Shown: positions 35,090 through 44,452, numbered from the stretch's first letter. The stretch: 64,000 nucleotides of DNA from Halosimplex pelagicum (GCF_013415905.1 NZ_CP058909.1:3906001-3970000), one strand, 5' to 3'. Translations and numbers: made by a program. The notes: generated from the sequence alone by a model not told the origin.

Positions 35090-35998
35090 TCAGTTCGAGG
35101 TGTCGCCGGAACCGCAGATGTTCCTGGTCACCCACACCTCGTTGTCCTCGGTGATCTCGATGCCGAGGCCGAGGCGGTTGGCGTTCGGGTAGTCGAGCAC
35201 ACCGGCGTACACCGGGTTCTCCGTCCAGTCCTCGAAGATGTCGCGAGCGACGGCGGTCTCGTTCTCGTGGTAGACCGTCTCGCCGTTCTCCTGGAAGTTG
35301 CTCCCGATGTGACTCTGACCGATCACCTGGAACTGGTAGTTGTTCGGTGAGACGATGAACTGCTTGCCCTGCCGCTTGAACTTGCAGGTCTCCTTGAGGT
35401 CGAACACCCTGTAGCGCTCCGGGACCGAGAGGTTGTGCGTCTCGTAGACGAGCTCGCCCCGGTCGGCCATGGCGACGCTGTGGTTCAGGGACATCCGATT
35501 GATCCGCTTGACCAGCGAGCCGTTCGCGTTCGTGTACGGGTCCAGACCGTTGTCCCTCCGCCAATCGTTGATCATCCGGCGGGGTTCGAGTTCGACCTCG
35601 CGCTCCTCGAACATGCGGGGCAGGATCGGCGTCCGCGTCGGGATCGCCGTCGGGGTCGGCGTGACCGTCGGCGTCCCCGTGGCGGTCGGCGTCGGGGCCG
35701 ACGTGGGCGTCAACGTCGGGAACGCCGTCGCCGTCCCGTTCCCGGTTCCGTTCGCCGCGGTCCCGTTCCCGGCGGTCGTCGCGGCCGGTGTCGGCGTCGC
35801 CGCGGACCCGCCGTCACTTCCGTCGTCTGCGTCGTCCTCGCCGTCGTCAGGGGTCGGCGTGTCGCCGCCGCCACCGCCGCCGAGGACCATCGCACCCGCG
35901 ATCCCCCCGATCACGAGCACGGCGACCACGGCGACGGCGCCCCCGACGACCACCTTCCGATCGGTGCCCGAGTCGAGACTTAAATCTTCCCAATACAC
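35090..35998 (-). CDS. Membrane-anchored secreted protein with a CAP/SCP-like domain
   Basis: About 302 residues if the GTG at 35998 is used; a GTG at 35953 lies about 27 bases after a TTTAAG box and would give a leaderless start just before the signal anchor. One hydrophobic helix (VVVGGAVAVVAVLVIGGIAG) is followed by a Gly/Asp and Thr/Pro-rich stalk (about 45-125), then a domain MINDWRRDNGLDPYTNANGSL... with SLNHSVAMADRGELVYETHN, which matches the start of CAP (SCP/PR-1) domains; several cysteines follow. Probably extracellular. Activity unknown. Confidence 0.65.
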   Translation of the reverse strand: MYWEDLSLDSGTDRKVVVGGAVAVVAVLVIGGIAGAMVLGGGGGGDTPTPDDGEDDADDGSDGGSAATPTPAATTAGNGTAANGTGNGTATAFPTLTPTSAPTPTATGTPTVTPTPTAIPTRTPILPRMFEEREVELEPRRMINDWRRDNGLDPYTNANGSLVKRINRMSLNHSVAMADRGELVYETHNLSVPERYRVFDLKETCKFKRQGKQFIVSPNNYQFQVIGQSHIGSNFQENGETVYHENETAVARDIFEDWTENPVYAGVLDYPNANRLGLGIEITEDNEVWVTRNICGSGDTSN

Positions 35999-36093
35999 TA
36001 CAGGGAGGTGATACGTCTGGGGTCGCCGGAGCCGTTCGAGCAGGCGGTCGACCCGCGCCGCCTCGTCGAGAACCTCGCGCGCCCGACGGTCGG

Positions 36094-36756
36094 TCAGGCG
36101 CGCATCGCGGGCGTGCGCTCGTCGACCGGGTCCGTCTCGTCGACGAACTCCTTGACGATCTTCTCCTCGGCGCGGTGGAGCGTCTCGCTGCAGGTCGACT
36201 TGGCGATGTCGGACTCGTCGGCCAGCTCGGTGAGCGTACACTCCCGGGGCGTGTCGTAGTACCCCTCCTCGACCGCGGTCTGGACGAGCCGGAGCTGTTT
36301 CGGGGTGAGCAGTTGCTCGGTCTCCATCTCCTGGCGGACGGCCATGACCTCGAACTCGATGCCGAACTGCCGGAGCTGGTCGCCCAGCGTCGACAGCCGG
36401 TCCCGGGGCGCCGTGACCTCCCACTCGACGCTCCCGTCGACGACGGAGAAGGGGAGTTCCAGCGGCGTCCCGGCGTTGCGCACCGGCAGCAGGAGGACCG
36501 GGTTGGAGGTCTCGAACTGCACCAGCGCCGTCTCCGCCGTCCGCTGGAGGAAGTCCGTGTTCGTCACCTCGTCGTAGTCGTCCATCGTCAGCAGGACCTC
36601 CTCGACGGCGTCCGCGGTTATCTCCGCCAGCGCGACGCCGCCCTCCCCCTTCGGGAAGACCGTCAGGATCTCGAACTGCGCGTCCGGGTACTCGCGCGAC
36701 AACTCGCCGATCCACACCGAGTCCGGCACGGTGATCTCAAGGTTGGCCCGCGGCAT
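36094..36756 (-). CDS. Bat/HTH-10-type transcriptional regulator
   Basis: 220 residues. The N-terminal two thirds form the Bat-associated sensor-like domain (EVLLTMDDYDEVTNTDFL, SVEWEVTAPRDRLSTLGDQLRQFGIEFEVMAV). The C-terminal HTH-10 domain begins LLTPKQLRLVQTAVEEGYYDTPRECTL (about 150-177) and continues LTELADESDIAKSTCSETLHRAEEKIVKEFVDE. This class is named after the bacterio-opsin activator and is almost exclusive to haloarchaea. Target genes unknown; it is next to the secreted CAP-like gene. Confidence 0.88.
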   Translation of the reverse strand: MPRANLEITVPDSVWIGELSREYPDAQFEILTVFPKGEGGVALAEITADAVEEVLLTMDDYDEVTNTDFLQRTAETALVQFETSNPVLLLPVRNAGTPLELPFSVVDGSVEWEVTAPRDRLSTLGDQLRQFGIEFEVMAVRQEMETEQLLTPKQLRLVQTAVEEGYYDTPRECTLTELADESDIAKSTCSETLHRAEEKIVKEFVDETDPVDERTPAMRA

Positions 36757-36922
36757 GTGTGATCCTTACGAGCCGCGAGGACTATCAGTGTTCCCGAACA
36801 TGTTCGCCCAGGCTCGTCCGAGTCCGTCCGGTGAGCCGAACGATGTTCGGGAAGCGGCGCGACAACCGGTGGGGACTGCCCGCTCCGGCAGGGGTTTGGG
36901 GCTCGTCGCGGTACACGGTCGC

Positions 36923-37759
36923 ATGCGACTCGGTGGCCCGGTCTTCGCCGACTACGAGACCCCGGAGGAGTGGATCGACGCGCTGGACGACCTCGGATAC
37001 ACCGCCGCGTACTGCCCCGTCGACACGGACGCCGACCCCGAGACTGTCCGCGCCTATCGCGAGGCGGCCACCGACGCCGACGTGGTGATCGCCGAGGTCG
37101 GCGCCTGGGGTGTGAATCCGGTCGGTCCGGACGCCGACGAGCGGGAAGCGGCGATCGCCCACTGCGCCCGACATCTCGAACTAGCCGACGCGGTCGGCGC
37201 CAACTGCGCGGTCAACGTCGCCGGCTCCCGCGGTGACTCCTGGGCCGGCCCCCACCCCGACAACTTCGACGCGGACACCTTCGGTCTGGTCGTCGAGTCG
37301 GTGCGGGAGATACTCGACCGCGCGGGCCCCGACGCCGCGAGCTACGCCCTCGAAGCGATGCCGGCGATGGTACCCGACTCCGTCGAGAGCTACCGCCGCC
37401 TGCTCGACGCGGTCGACCGCGACGCGTTCGCCGTCCACTTCGATCCGGTGAACCTCGTCGCCTCGCCCCGCAGGTACGCCGACACGGCGACCCTGATCGA
37501 GCGGTTCGTCGACGAGTTCGGGGACCAGATCCAGTGCGTCCACCTCAAGGACGTGGCGATGGGGAGCGACCCGCTCGTCCACCTCTCGGAGGTGCCACCC
37601 GGCGAGGGGAACCTCGACTACCGCGCCCTGCTGCGGGCGCTCGACGGCCTCGACGACGATCTCCCGATCATGCTCGAACACCTCGACGGCCCCGACGAGT
37701 ACGAGCGGGCGGCCGAGCACGTGGGGGACGTGTCCGACGAGGTCGGCGTCTCGGCCTGA
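36923..37759 (+). CDS. Xylose-isomerase-like TIM-barrel protein (sugar phosphate isomerase/epimerase)
   Basis: 278 residues from the ATG at 36923. AP-endonuclease-2/xylose-isomerase-like barrel: DADVVIAEVGAWGVNPVG, GANCAVNVAGSRG, YALEAMPAMVPDS (metal-binding Glu), FAVHFDPVNLVASPRRY (His/Asp), QCVHLKDVAMGSDPLVHLSEVPPGEGNLDY (His/Asp/Glu). Such enzymes isomerize or epimerize sugars and inositols with a divalent metal. It is close to the sugar-acid genes and divergent from the Bat-type regulator. Substrate unknown. Confidence 0.82.
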   Translation: MRLGGPVFADYETPEEWIDALDDLGYTAAYCPVDTDADPETVRAYREAATDADVVIAEVGAWGVNPVGPDADEREAAIAHCARHLELADAVGANCAVNVAGSRGDSWAGPHPDNFDADTFGLVVESVREILDRAGPDAASYALEAMPAMVPDSVESYRRLLDAVDRDAFAVHFDPVNLVASPRRYADTATLIERFVDEFGDQIQCVHLKDVAMGSDPLVHLSEVPPGEGNLDYRALLRALDGLDDDLPIMLEHLDGPDEYERAAEHVGDVSDEVGVSA

Positions 37760-37802
37760 GGCCGAGGCCGCCCGCCGCGGGGGCCGTAGCCGTCGGCTTC
37801 GC

Positions 37803-38696
37803 TCACTCCTCGCGTTCGGTAGCAGGCTGGAACGCCCGCTCGCTCGCGTCGTTGAGCAGTTCCCAGTACCGCAGCAGGGTCGCGGCGTGGCCCTCGTCGG
37901 GACCGGCGCGGCGGACGGTCGCCTTGAACGCCTCGTGGACGGCCGCGTTGATCGGCAGCGCGGTCCCGTTCGCCCGGGCGACCTCGCGGGCGTACCCGAG
38001 GTCCTTGTGCCAGATCGCCAGCCCGCCCAGCCCCTCGATGTCCTGGGCGAACTCGCGGTCGAGGAGTCGTTCGGACACGTCCATGCCGAAGAAGTCGCGG
38101 AGGTGCGCGGGGTCGACGCCGTTGTCCCGCGTGAACTCGACGATCTCGGCGTCCAGCGCGTTCCGCCCCGCGTAGCGCATCTGTAAGGCGAGTTTCAGGA
38201 CCGTCGCCTCCCCGGCCGCGCCGACGTGGAGGTGGTCGTCGCTCAGGGCCTCGACCAGGTCGCGGGCCGCGTCGTAGGCCTCGTCGGTCCCGCCGACCAT
38301 CATGTGCGCGCCGTCCCGGGGCGCCGCCCGGGTGATCGGCGCCTCGACGAAGGCGGCGCCGCGCTCCTCGCACCAGGCCTCGCACTCACGGGAGGTGTCC
38401 GGGCGGGTCGTCGTCGCGTCGACGACCGTTTGGCCTGCCGAGAGCGCGCCGAGCACGCCATCCTCGCTCTCCATCACCGCCTCGACCTCCGGCGTCCCAG
38501 GGAGCGCCAGGACGACGAACTCCGAGCGCCGGGTCGCGTCCGCGGGGCTCTCGGCCGCGACCGCACCGCGCTCGGTCGCGGCGTCGACCTGCGAGTCGTC
38601 CACGTCGTAGGCGACCGTGTCGTACTCGGTGTCGGCCAGCCGGTCGAGAAACGTCTTCCCGATGTAGCCGACGCCGATCACTCCGACCGTGGGCAT
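37803..38696 (-). CDS. NAD(P)-dependent beta-hydroxyacid dehydrogenase (3-hydroxyisobutyrate dehydrogenase-like)
   Basis: 297 residues from the ATG at 38696 (MPTVGVIGVGYIGKTFLDRL). The dinucleotide motif GVIGVGYIG (about 4-12) and VVLALPGTPEVEAV (about 63-76) are present. AFVEAPITRAAPRDGAHMMVGGTDEAYD corresponds to the substrate-binding block where the family usually has D-A-P-V-S-G-G; here it reads E-A-P-I-T-R-A. The catalytic lysine region ATVLKLALQMRYAGRNALDAE (Lys at about 173) is intact. It oxidizes a hydroxy acid such as tartronate semialdehyde's reduced form or 3-hydroxyisobutyrate; substrate not determined. Confidence 0.85.
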   Translation of the reverse strand: MPTVGVIGVGYIGKTFLDRLADTEYDTVAYDVDDSQVDAATERGAVAAESPADATRRSEFVVLALPGTPEVEAVMESEDGVLGALSAGQTVVDATTTRPDTSRECEAWCEERGAAFVEAPITRAAPRDGAHMMVGGTDEAYDAARDLVEALSDDHLHVGAAGEATVLKLALQMRYAGRNALDAEIVEFTRDNGVDPAHLRDFFGMDVSERLLDREFAQDIEGLGGLAIWHKDLGYAREVARANGTALPINAAVHEAFKATVRRAGPDEGHAATLLRYWELLNDASERAFQPATEREE

Positions 38697-38744
38697 GTGA
38701 CCACGGACGGCCACCGAGCGGATAAACGTTCGACTCGGCGGCCG

Positions 38745-41000
38745 CTACTCCGACCGCTGGGCGTCGAGGGTCGCCACGGCGGCCAGATTCACGATGTCTT
38801 TCACCTCGTCGTCGCGCTGGAGGACGTGGACGGGGTCGGCCATCCCCGCCAGCATCGGGCCGACGGCCTCCGCACCGCCGAGTCGCTGGAGGAGCTTGTA
38901 GACGATATTGCCCGCTTCGAGGTTCGGGAGCACCAGCACGTTCGCCGGCTCGTCGATCTCGGCGAACTCGTAGTCGCCGACGAGCAGGTCCTCGACGACG
39001 GCGGTGTCGGCCTGCATCTCGCCGTCGACCGGGAAGTCCACGGCGGGGTCCTCGCGGAGCCGCTCGGCCGCCCCTCTGGGCTTGCGGGTGCCCTCGTTGT
39101 CGACGCTCCCGAAGTCCGAGTACGACAAAAGCGCCGCCCGCGGCTCCACGTCGAACCGTCGAGCGACCCCCGCGGCGTGGCGCGTCACCCCCGCCAGCGT
39201 CGCCTCGTCGGGGTCCTGATTGACCGTCGCGTCCGCGACGAACACGACGCGGTTCTCGAAGGAAAGCATGTACACCCCGGCGGCGTGGTCGACGCCGTCC
39301 TCCGTGCCGATAACCCGCAGCGGCGGGCGCAACGCGGAGGGGTAGTGGTGGGTGAGTCCGGTCAGCATCGCGTCGGCGTCGCCGCGCTCAACCATCACCG
39401 AGGCGAAGTGGTCGCCGTCGCGGACCGTCTCCGCGGCCTCCCGGCGCGTCATGCCCTTCCGCTGGCGCAGCTCGTACAGCCGGTCGGCGTACTCGTCGCA
39501 CTCGCCCGTCGCCGGGTCGACGACCTCGGGGTCGAAATCCAGGTTCAACCCGTCGACTTTCCGCTCGATGGTCGTCCGGTTGCCGATCAGCACCGGCTCG
39601 GCGATCCCCTCCTCGGTCATCTGGTGGGCGGCGCGGATGATCTTCTCGTTGGCCCCCTCCGCCAGTGCGAGGCGCTTGGGGTCGCTCTTGGCCTTGTTCA
39701 GGACGATACGCATCATCTCGCGGGACTTGCCCAGGCGCGCCTCCAGCCGCTCGACGTAGGCGTCTGGGTCGAGAGCGTCGCGCGCGGCGCCCGACTCGAC
39801 GGCCGCCTCGGCGACGGCGGGCGCCACCTCGAACAGCACCCGCGTGTCCAGCGGTTTCGGGATGATGTACTCGGGGCCAAACTGGAGCGGCTGGTCGCCG
39901 TAGGCCCGCCGGACGGCGTCCGGCACGTCCCGTTTCGCCAGGTCGGCCAGCGCCTCCGCCGCCGCGACCTTCATCGCCTCGTTGATCTCCGTCGCCCGCA
40001 CGTCTAAGGCCCCGCGGAACAGGAACGGGAACCCCAGCACGTTGTTCACCTGGTTCGGGTAGTCCGACCGCCCGGTCGCCATGATAACGGTGTCGTCGCG
40101 GGCGGCTTTCGCTTCCTCGTAGCCGATCTCCGGGTCGGGGTTGGCCATCGCGAAGATGATGGGGTCGTCGGCCATCGACCGGACCATCTCCGCGTCGACG
40201 ATCCCGCCCGCCGACAGCCCGACGAGCATGTCCGCTCCCGCCATCGCGTCGGCCAGGTCGCCCTCCGGCACGTCGCTGGCGAACTCGCGGTTGTACTCGT
40301 TGAGGTCGCCCGCCTCGGCCCGCTCGGCCGTGAGGATCCCGTCGATGTCGACCATCGTGATGTTCTCACGGCGGACCCCCAGCGAGACGTAGAACTTCGC
40401 CGTCGCGATGGCCGCCGCCCCCGCCCCGGCGAAGGTGACCTCCAGCGACTCCAGGTCCTTCCCGCCGATCTCCGCGGCGTTGAGCAGGGCGGCGCCGGAG
40501 ATGATGGCGGTCCCGTGCTGGTCGTCGTGGAACACGGGGATGTCCATCCGCTCGCGCAACCGTTCCTCGATGACGAAGCACTTCGGCGCCGCGATGTCCT
40601 CCAGATTGATCCCGCCGAACGTCGACTCCATCCCCGCAACCGCGTCGACGAAGTCGTCGGGGTCGGTGTGGTCGACCTCGATGTCGAACACGTCGATGTC
40701 GGCGAAGCGCTTGAACAGCACTCCCTTCCCCTCCATGACCGGCTTGGAGGCCTGGGGCCCGATATCGCCCAGTCCCAGTACCGCCGACCCGTCGGAGACG
40801 ACGCCGACGAGGTTCCCCTTCGACGTGTACTCGTAGGCCGCTTCTGGGTCCTCGTCGATGGCCCGGCACGGCCCCGCGACCCCCGGCGAGTACGCCAGAC
40901 TGAGGTCCCGCTGCGTGCTCGTCGACTTCGTCGTCCGGATCTCGATCTTCCCGGGCGGGTCCGCCCGGTGGTACTCCAGCGAGTCGTCTTCGAGTGTCAT
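38745..41000 (-). CDS. maeB: NADP-dependent malic enzyme with C-terminal phosphotransacetylase-like domain
   Basis: 751 residues from the ATG at 41000 ([21 protein letters not shown]). N-terminal malic enzyme (about 1-425): [74 protein letters not shown] (NAD(P) site), [12 protein letters not shown]. The C-terminal (about 430-751) resembles phosphate acetyltransferase, as in bacterial MaeB where it is regulatory, not catalytic. It decarboxylates malate to pyruvate. A longer N-terminal frame has no support. Confidence 0.93.
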   Translation of the reverse strand: MTLEDDSLEYHRADPPGKIEIRTTKSTSTQRDLSLAYSPGVAGPCRAIDEDPEAAYEYTSKGNLVGVVSDGSAVLGLGDIGPQASKPVMEGKGVLFKRFADIDVFDIEVDHTDPDDFVDAVAGMESTFGGINLEDIAAPKCFVIEERLRERMDIPVFHDDQHGTAIISGAALLNAAEIGGKDLESLEVTFAGAGAAAIATAKFYVSLGVRRENITMVDIDGILTAERAEAGDLNEYNREFASDVPEGDLADAMAGADMLVGLSAGGIVDAEMVRSMADDPIIFAMANPDPEIGYEEAKAARDDTVIMATGRSDYPNQVNNVLGFPFLFRGALDVRATEINEAMKVAAAEALADLAKRDVPDAVRRAYGDQPLQFGPEYIIPKPLDTRVLFEVAPAVAEAAVESGAARDALDPDAYVERLEARLGKSREMMRIVLNKAKSDPKRLALAEGANEKIIRAAHQMTEEGIAEPVLIGNRTTIERKVDGLNLDFDPEVVDPATGECDEYADRLYELRQRKGMTRREAAETVRDGDHFASVMVERGDADAMLTGLTHHYPSALRPPLRVIGTEDGVDHAAGVYMLSFENRVVFVADATVNQDPDEATLAGVTRHAAGVARRFDVEPRAALLSYSDFGSVDNEGTRKPRGAAERLREDPAVDFPVDGEMQADTAVVEDLLVGDYEFAEIDEPANVLVLPNLEAGNIVYKLLQRLGGAEAVGPMLAGMADPVHVLQRDDEVKDIVNLAAVATLDAQRSE

Positions 41001-41369
41001 ACGCCCCCTTCCCGACTGAGTCAGTAAAGCTATGTGATGCACGCAATTCCGGCGAACGACCCGAACGGCCCCCGTCGTCGAGACCTGGTCGGTGCGAACC
41101 GAGCGGAGCGACCGCTGTCGGGAAGGGAAACAGCGGCGAGAACTGTCCGTCGGATGCTCCCGGCGAGACTTGAGCGGGATGGCTAACTAGTACCGACCCG
41201 CTTCCGAATCACGATGCCTTCCGACTACTGTCCGCCGAGAAATCCCGCCCCGTTCGTGGGCGGAAATCACACCGATTCTACGCGCTTGATCGCTGAATCG
41301 ATATCGTATTCACACGGTAGAGGGTAACAGTTGATCCGTCGCTATCGACGCTGGAGTGTCCTCCCTGTA
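41001..41369. other. Intergenic region, no intact gene
   Basis: This gap of about 370 bases between the malic enzyme gene and azlC holds no open frame I can support. Its right part (41225-41350) contains the phosphoesterase remnant listed separately. The left part (41001-41224) has no clear repeat. A divergent promoter region for the flanking genes is expected. Confidence 0.5.
41225..41350 (-). pseudogene. Decayed C-terminal fragment of a metallophosphoesterase gene
   Basis: Read on the minus strand with two one-base frame corrections, it gives DSDGSTVTLYRV, EYDIDSAIKRVESV and FPPTNGAGFLGGQ followed by TAG. This lines up with the last 40 residues of the phosphoesterase at 48086-48751 (DTDEPTVSLHRV, EYDIDSVISRVEAA, LPPRIGARLLDGE, stop). 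The rest of the gene is gone. It shows that a second phosphoesterase gene once stood next to azlC. Confidence 0.65.
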
Positions 41370-42140
41370 ATGACCGGTAACGACCACCCCTCCGAAGTAG
41401 ACCAGTCGGCGGACCGAGCTACGGATGACCCGGGCGCGTCGGTGGACGCCGCTGCGAACGAAGTGGTGTTCGATCGCGCCGGGATACGCGACGGCTTCCT
41501 GACCTGTGTGCCGATCGCGCTCGGTGTCGCCGGGTACGGGATCGCCTTCGGCGTCCTCGCCGACCGGGCCGGGCTGACCGTCGTGGAGGCGGCCCTGATG
41601 AGTGCGACGGTCCTGGCAGGCGCCTCCCAGATCATCGCCGTCGAGCTGTGGTCCGATCCGATCCCGGTCGCGACCGTCGTGCTCGCGGTCTTCGCGGTGA
41701 ACCTCCGGTACTCGCTGATGGGCGCGGCGTTGCGGCCGTGGTTCCGGTACCTGTCCGGGACGCGGGCGTACCTCAGTCTGTTCTTCATGGCCGACGAGAA
41801 CTGGGCGCTGACGATGCGCGAGTTCACGTCCGGGAGCCAGCGGGGTGCGTTCCTGCTCGGAAGCGGCCTCGCCATCTGGGTGTTCTGGGTCGCCTCGTCT
41901 GTCGTCGGCGTCGCCGTCGGCGGCGTGATAGACGACCCCGCTACCTTCGGGCTGGACTTCGTCCTCGTCGCGACGTTCGTCGCGCTCGCGGTGGAACTCT
42001 GGGACGGGTCGTCGACGGCCGTCCCGTGGGCCGTCGCGCTGGTGACGGCGCTGGCGACCTCGCAGTTGCTGTCCGGCCAGTGGCACGTCATCGCCGGCGG
42101 GCTCGCCGCCGCTGTCGTCGAGGTGGCTCGCTATGAGTGA
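41370..42140 (+). CDS. azlC: AzlC-family amino acid exporter subunit
   Basis: 256 residues from the ATG at 41370; an upstream in-frame start at 41331 lies in the remnant region. The first 45 residues are acidic. Then come five to six membrane helices with the AzlC blocks GFLTCVPIALGVAGYGIAFGVLA, LMSATVLAGASQIIAVELW and LRYSLMGAALRPWFRYL. Together with AzlD it exports branched-chain amino acids or analogues. It overlaps azlD by eight bases. Confidence 0.9.
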   Translation: MTGNDHPSEVDQSADRATDDPGASVDAAANEVVFDRAGIRDGFLTCVPIALGVAGYGIAFGVLADRAGLTVVEAALMSATVLAGASQIIAVELWSDPIPVATVVLAVFAVNLRYSLMGAALRPWFRYLSGTRAYLSLFFMADENWALTMREFTSGSQRGAFLLGSGLAIWVFWVASSVVGVAVGGVIDDPATFGLDFVLVATFVALAVELWDGSSTAVPWAVALVTALATSQLLSGQWHVIAGGLAAAVVEVARYE

Positions 42141-42447
42141 CGCGTTCGCCCTCGATCCGACAGTCGTCGGTGTCATCGCGGGGATGGCGTTCGTCACCTA
42201 CCTCACCAAGGCCAGCGGACTGTGGCTGCTGACGCACGTGGGGATCAGCGAGCGAGCCGAGGCCGCCCTCGAAGTGCTTCCGGGAGCCATCGTGGTCGCC
42301 GTTATCGGACCGGAACTGGCCGCCGGTGGTCCCCCGGAGTGGCTCGCCGGCGGCGTCGTCGCCATCGTCGCCTGGCGGACGGAGAACATCTTCCTCGCGC
42401 TGGTCGCCGGCGTCGGCGCCGTCGTCGCGTTTCGCACTGTTTTGTGA
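42133..42447 (+). CDS. azlD: AzlD-family amino acid exporter subunit
   Basis: 104 residues with three to four membrane helices: GMAFVTYLTKASGLWLL, ALEVLPGAIVVAVIGPEL, WLAGGVVAIVAWRTENIFLALVAGVGAVVAF. The R-T-E-N-x-x-L block is typical of AzlD. It starts inside the azlC stop region (eight-base overlap), so the two subunits are coupled, as in other AzlCD pairs. Confidence 0.9.
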   Translation: MSDAFALDPTVVGVIAGMAFVTYLTKASGLWLLTHVGISERAEAALEVLPGAIVVAVIGPELAAGGPPEWLAGGVVAIVAWRTENIFLALVAGVGAVVAFRTVL

Positions 42448-42510
42448 CGTGACCGCGACGTCGATCGAGACCGACGGGCCAGTCAGCGCCAGCCGGGGAC
42501 CGGCGTACGC

Positions 42511-42527
42511 GTACCACCCAGTGGTAC
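42511..42527. promoter_or_regulatory. Palindromic candidate operator upstream of the Nramp-like gene
   Basis: GTACCACCCAGTGGTAC is a perfect inverted repeat (7-base arms GTACCAC/GTGGTAC, 3-base centre). It ends 45 bases before the ATG at 42573, at or just upstream of where the archaeal BRE/TATA would sit. A metal-responsive or other regulator might bind here. No known consensus is claimed. Confidence 0.5.
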
Positions 42528-42572
42528 TACCGTGTAGAAACCTTCATACGGCGCGTGTTCCGAAGCGGTGGT

Positions 42573-43898
42573 ATGCAAACGCCGACGGGTAGCGGGGAGC
42601 CGACATCGGCCGGCCGGGTGAAGTCGTTCGTCTCGAACATGGGGCCGTCGTGGGTCGCCGGCGCGATCGCCGCGGGCCCGGCGACGATGGGATCGCTCAT
42701 TACCGCCGGTGGCGGCTTCGGATACGAGCTGTTCTGGATCGTCGTCCTCTCGGCCGTCGCCGGGGCGTTCGCCCAGTATCTCGCGATGCGCCTCGGACTG
42801 CTCACCGAACGCGGTATCGTCGGCGTGGTCACGGACCAGCTCGGAGACACCTGGGCCTGGCTGCTCGTCCTCGACGTGGTGGTCGCGGCCGGGGCCGCAC
42901 AGCTGTTGATCATGAAGACCGTCGCCGGCGTCTCGGCGACCGTGACCGGCGTCGACAGTCGTATCTGGGGCGTCGTATGGGCGGGTGTCCTCGCGGTCGG
43001 GCTCGCCACTCGGGGGTACCGGTTCCTCGAAGTCGCCGCCAAAGTCCTCGTCAGCGGCGTCGTCGTCGCGTTCGTCGCGTCGCTGTTCGTCGTCCCGATC
43101 GATCCGACCGCAGCGGTCAGCGGACTCGTTCCCTCGCTCCCGTCCGGAAGCGCACTGGTCGCGGCGGGAATCCTCGGCGGTGCCGTCCACATCACTCTGA
43201 TTACGATGCATTCCTACACGATGCGAGCACGCGGGTGGACCGCCGCCGACTCCGATCTCGCGACGTTCGACGTGGTCGCGTCGATGCTGGTCGCGTTCGG
43301 GACCTACAGCGTCGCGATCTACCTCGTCACGGCGAGTGTCCTCACCTCCGGCGACCTCTCGACCGTGGAAGCGGCACAGGCGCTGGGGCCGCTCGCGGGC
43401 CCGTTCGCGAAGTCACTCTTCCTCGTCGGCCTCCTGGGCGCAGCGGTCTCGACGCTCGGCGCGAACACGATCGTCCCGCCGTTCCTCCTCGCGGACAAAC
43501 TCGGCTGGGGAACGACCGTCGAGGACGAGCGATACCGCGGGCTCCTCGTCGTCGCCGCGCTCCTCTCGGCTCCGGGCGCGTTCATCGGCGGCCCAGTCCT
43601 GAGTCAGCTAGCGCTCGTGCTCGCGATCGGGACCGTCGGAACGCCGTTCGCGATCGCGGTCGTGCTGTATCTGCTCAACTCCTCGGCGGTCCCCGAATCG
43701 AACTCGTCGCTCGCGAATCTCGCCGGGCTCGCCCTGCTACTCGTCTCCGGAACGCTCGCGGCGAACTTCGTCAGGGAGCAGGTCGCCGCGGGGATCGGCT
43801 TGCTGTCGGGGGCGATCCTCCTCTTCGCCGTCGTGCTGGGACTGGGGACGCTCGGGGTGTTCGGGAAGTTCGTCCGCGGGGAGGGCGCGCTCGCGTGA
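42573..43898 (+). CDS. Nramp-related divalent metal transporter with non-canonical metal site
   Basis: 441 residues and eleven or so membrane helices. The overall helix order and the block AGGGFGYELFWIVVLSAVAGAFAQYLAMRLGLLTERG identify the Nramp superfamily. The metal-site helix 1 motif D-P-G-N is replaced by G-P-A-T (IAAGPATMGSLI, about 33-44), and the helix 6 M-P-H block reads MHSYTMRARGW (about 210-220). Such substitutions occur in Nramp relatives that carry Mg or other ions, so Mn/Fe transport should not be assumed. It shares a GTGA overlap with the next gene. Confidence 0.75.
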   Translation: MQTPTGSGEPTSAGRVKSFVSNMGPSWVAGAIAAGPATMGSLITAGGGFGYELFWIVVLSAVAGAFAQYLAMRLGLLTERGIVGVVTDQLGDTWAWLLVLDVVVAAGAAQLLIMKTVAGVSATVTGVDSRIWGVVWAGVLAVGLATRGYRFLEVAAKVLVSGVVVAFVASLFVVPIDPTAAVSGLVPSLPSGSALVAAGILGGAVHITLITMHSYTMRARGWTAADSDLATFDVVASMLVAFGTYSVAIYLVTASVLTSGDLSTVEAAQALGPLAGPFAKSLFLVGLLGAAVSTLGANTIVPPFLLADKLGWGTTVEDERYRGLLVVAALLSAPGAFIGGPVLSQLALVLAIGTVGTPFAIAVVLYLLNSSAVPESNSSLANLAGLALLLVSGTLAANFVREQVAAGIGLLSGAILLFAVVLGLGTLGVFGKFVRGEGALA

Positions 43899-44452
43899 CT
43901 GAACTGGGCTTTCCGCTCGACGGATCGACGCTGATCGTCGGCCCCTCCCAGGCCGGCAAAACGCGACTCACCGCCCGCGCCATGGAGGCCTGGATCGACC
44001 GTGAGGGAGGGTCAGACGTCGTCCTCCTCGAATTCGGCCCGGAGTACGACCGCGACGGGACCGTCCTCGGTCGAAGGCTCGAACGGTATACGGATATCCC
44101 GACGGCCGTCTGGGTCGGGAAAGTCGACGCGCACGCGCCCCGGGCCGAAAGCGAGAGTGAAGCGGAATTACGCGAGCTCGCCGGGGAAAATGCGATGGCG
44201 GTAGCCGACCGGCTCGCGGACGCGCCGGCTACTCCCGCTGCCGTCTTCGTGAACGACGCCACGATCGGATACCAGCACGCGCCCGAGGAGGTCGAACGGC
44301 TGCTCGACTACTGCGCCACCGCCGAAACGGCCGTCCTCAACGCGTTCGAGAGCGACGAACTCGGGACGCACGACCCGGTCTCCGTTCGAGAACGCGACGT
44401 CGTCCAGCGACTGCGGACGTGGGCCGACCGAACGATTACGCTCGGTGACTGA
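43895..44452 (+). CDS. P-loop NTPase-like protein coupled to the transporter
   Basis: 185 residues starting at a GTG (VTELGFPLDGST) that overlaps the transporter's TGA (GTGA). Walker A is LIVGPSQAGKTRLTARAM (about 13-30), and VVLLEFGPEYDRDG and PAAVFVNDATIGYQ could be the Walker B strand. The small size with P-loop suggests a kinase-like or GTPase-like protein. Position implies it works with the transporter, for instance as a regulator, but this is inference. Confidence 0.65.
   Translation: MTELGFPLDGSTLIVGPSQAGKTRLTARAMEAWIDREGGSDVVLLEFGPEYDRDGTVLGRRLERYTDIPTAVWVGKVDAHAPRAESESEAELRELAGENAMAVADRLADAPATPAAVFVNDATIGYQHAPEEVERLLDYCATAETAVLNAFESDELGTHDPVSVRERDVVQRLRTWADRTITLGD

Noticed and set aside
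38226..40007. 593-residue open frame antisense to the malic enzyme and dehydrogenase genes
   Set aside because: It crosses two well-supported genes on the other strand and has the same composition as other GC shadows.
42650..44452. 600-residue frame across the Nramp-like gene in another phase
   Set aside because: Only the last 185 codons (from GTG 43895) have protein-like composition and a P-loop; the earlier part is an Arg-rich shadow of the transporter gene.
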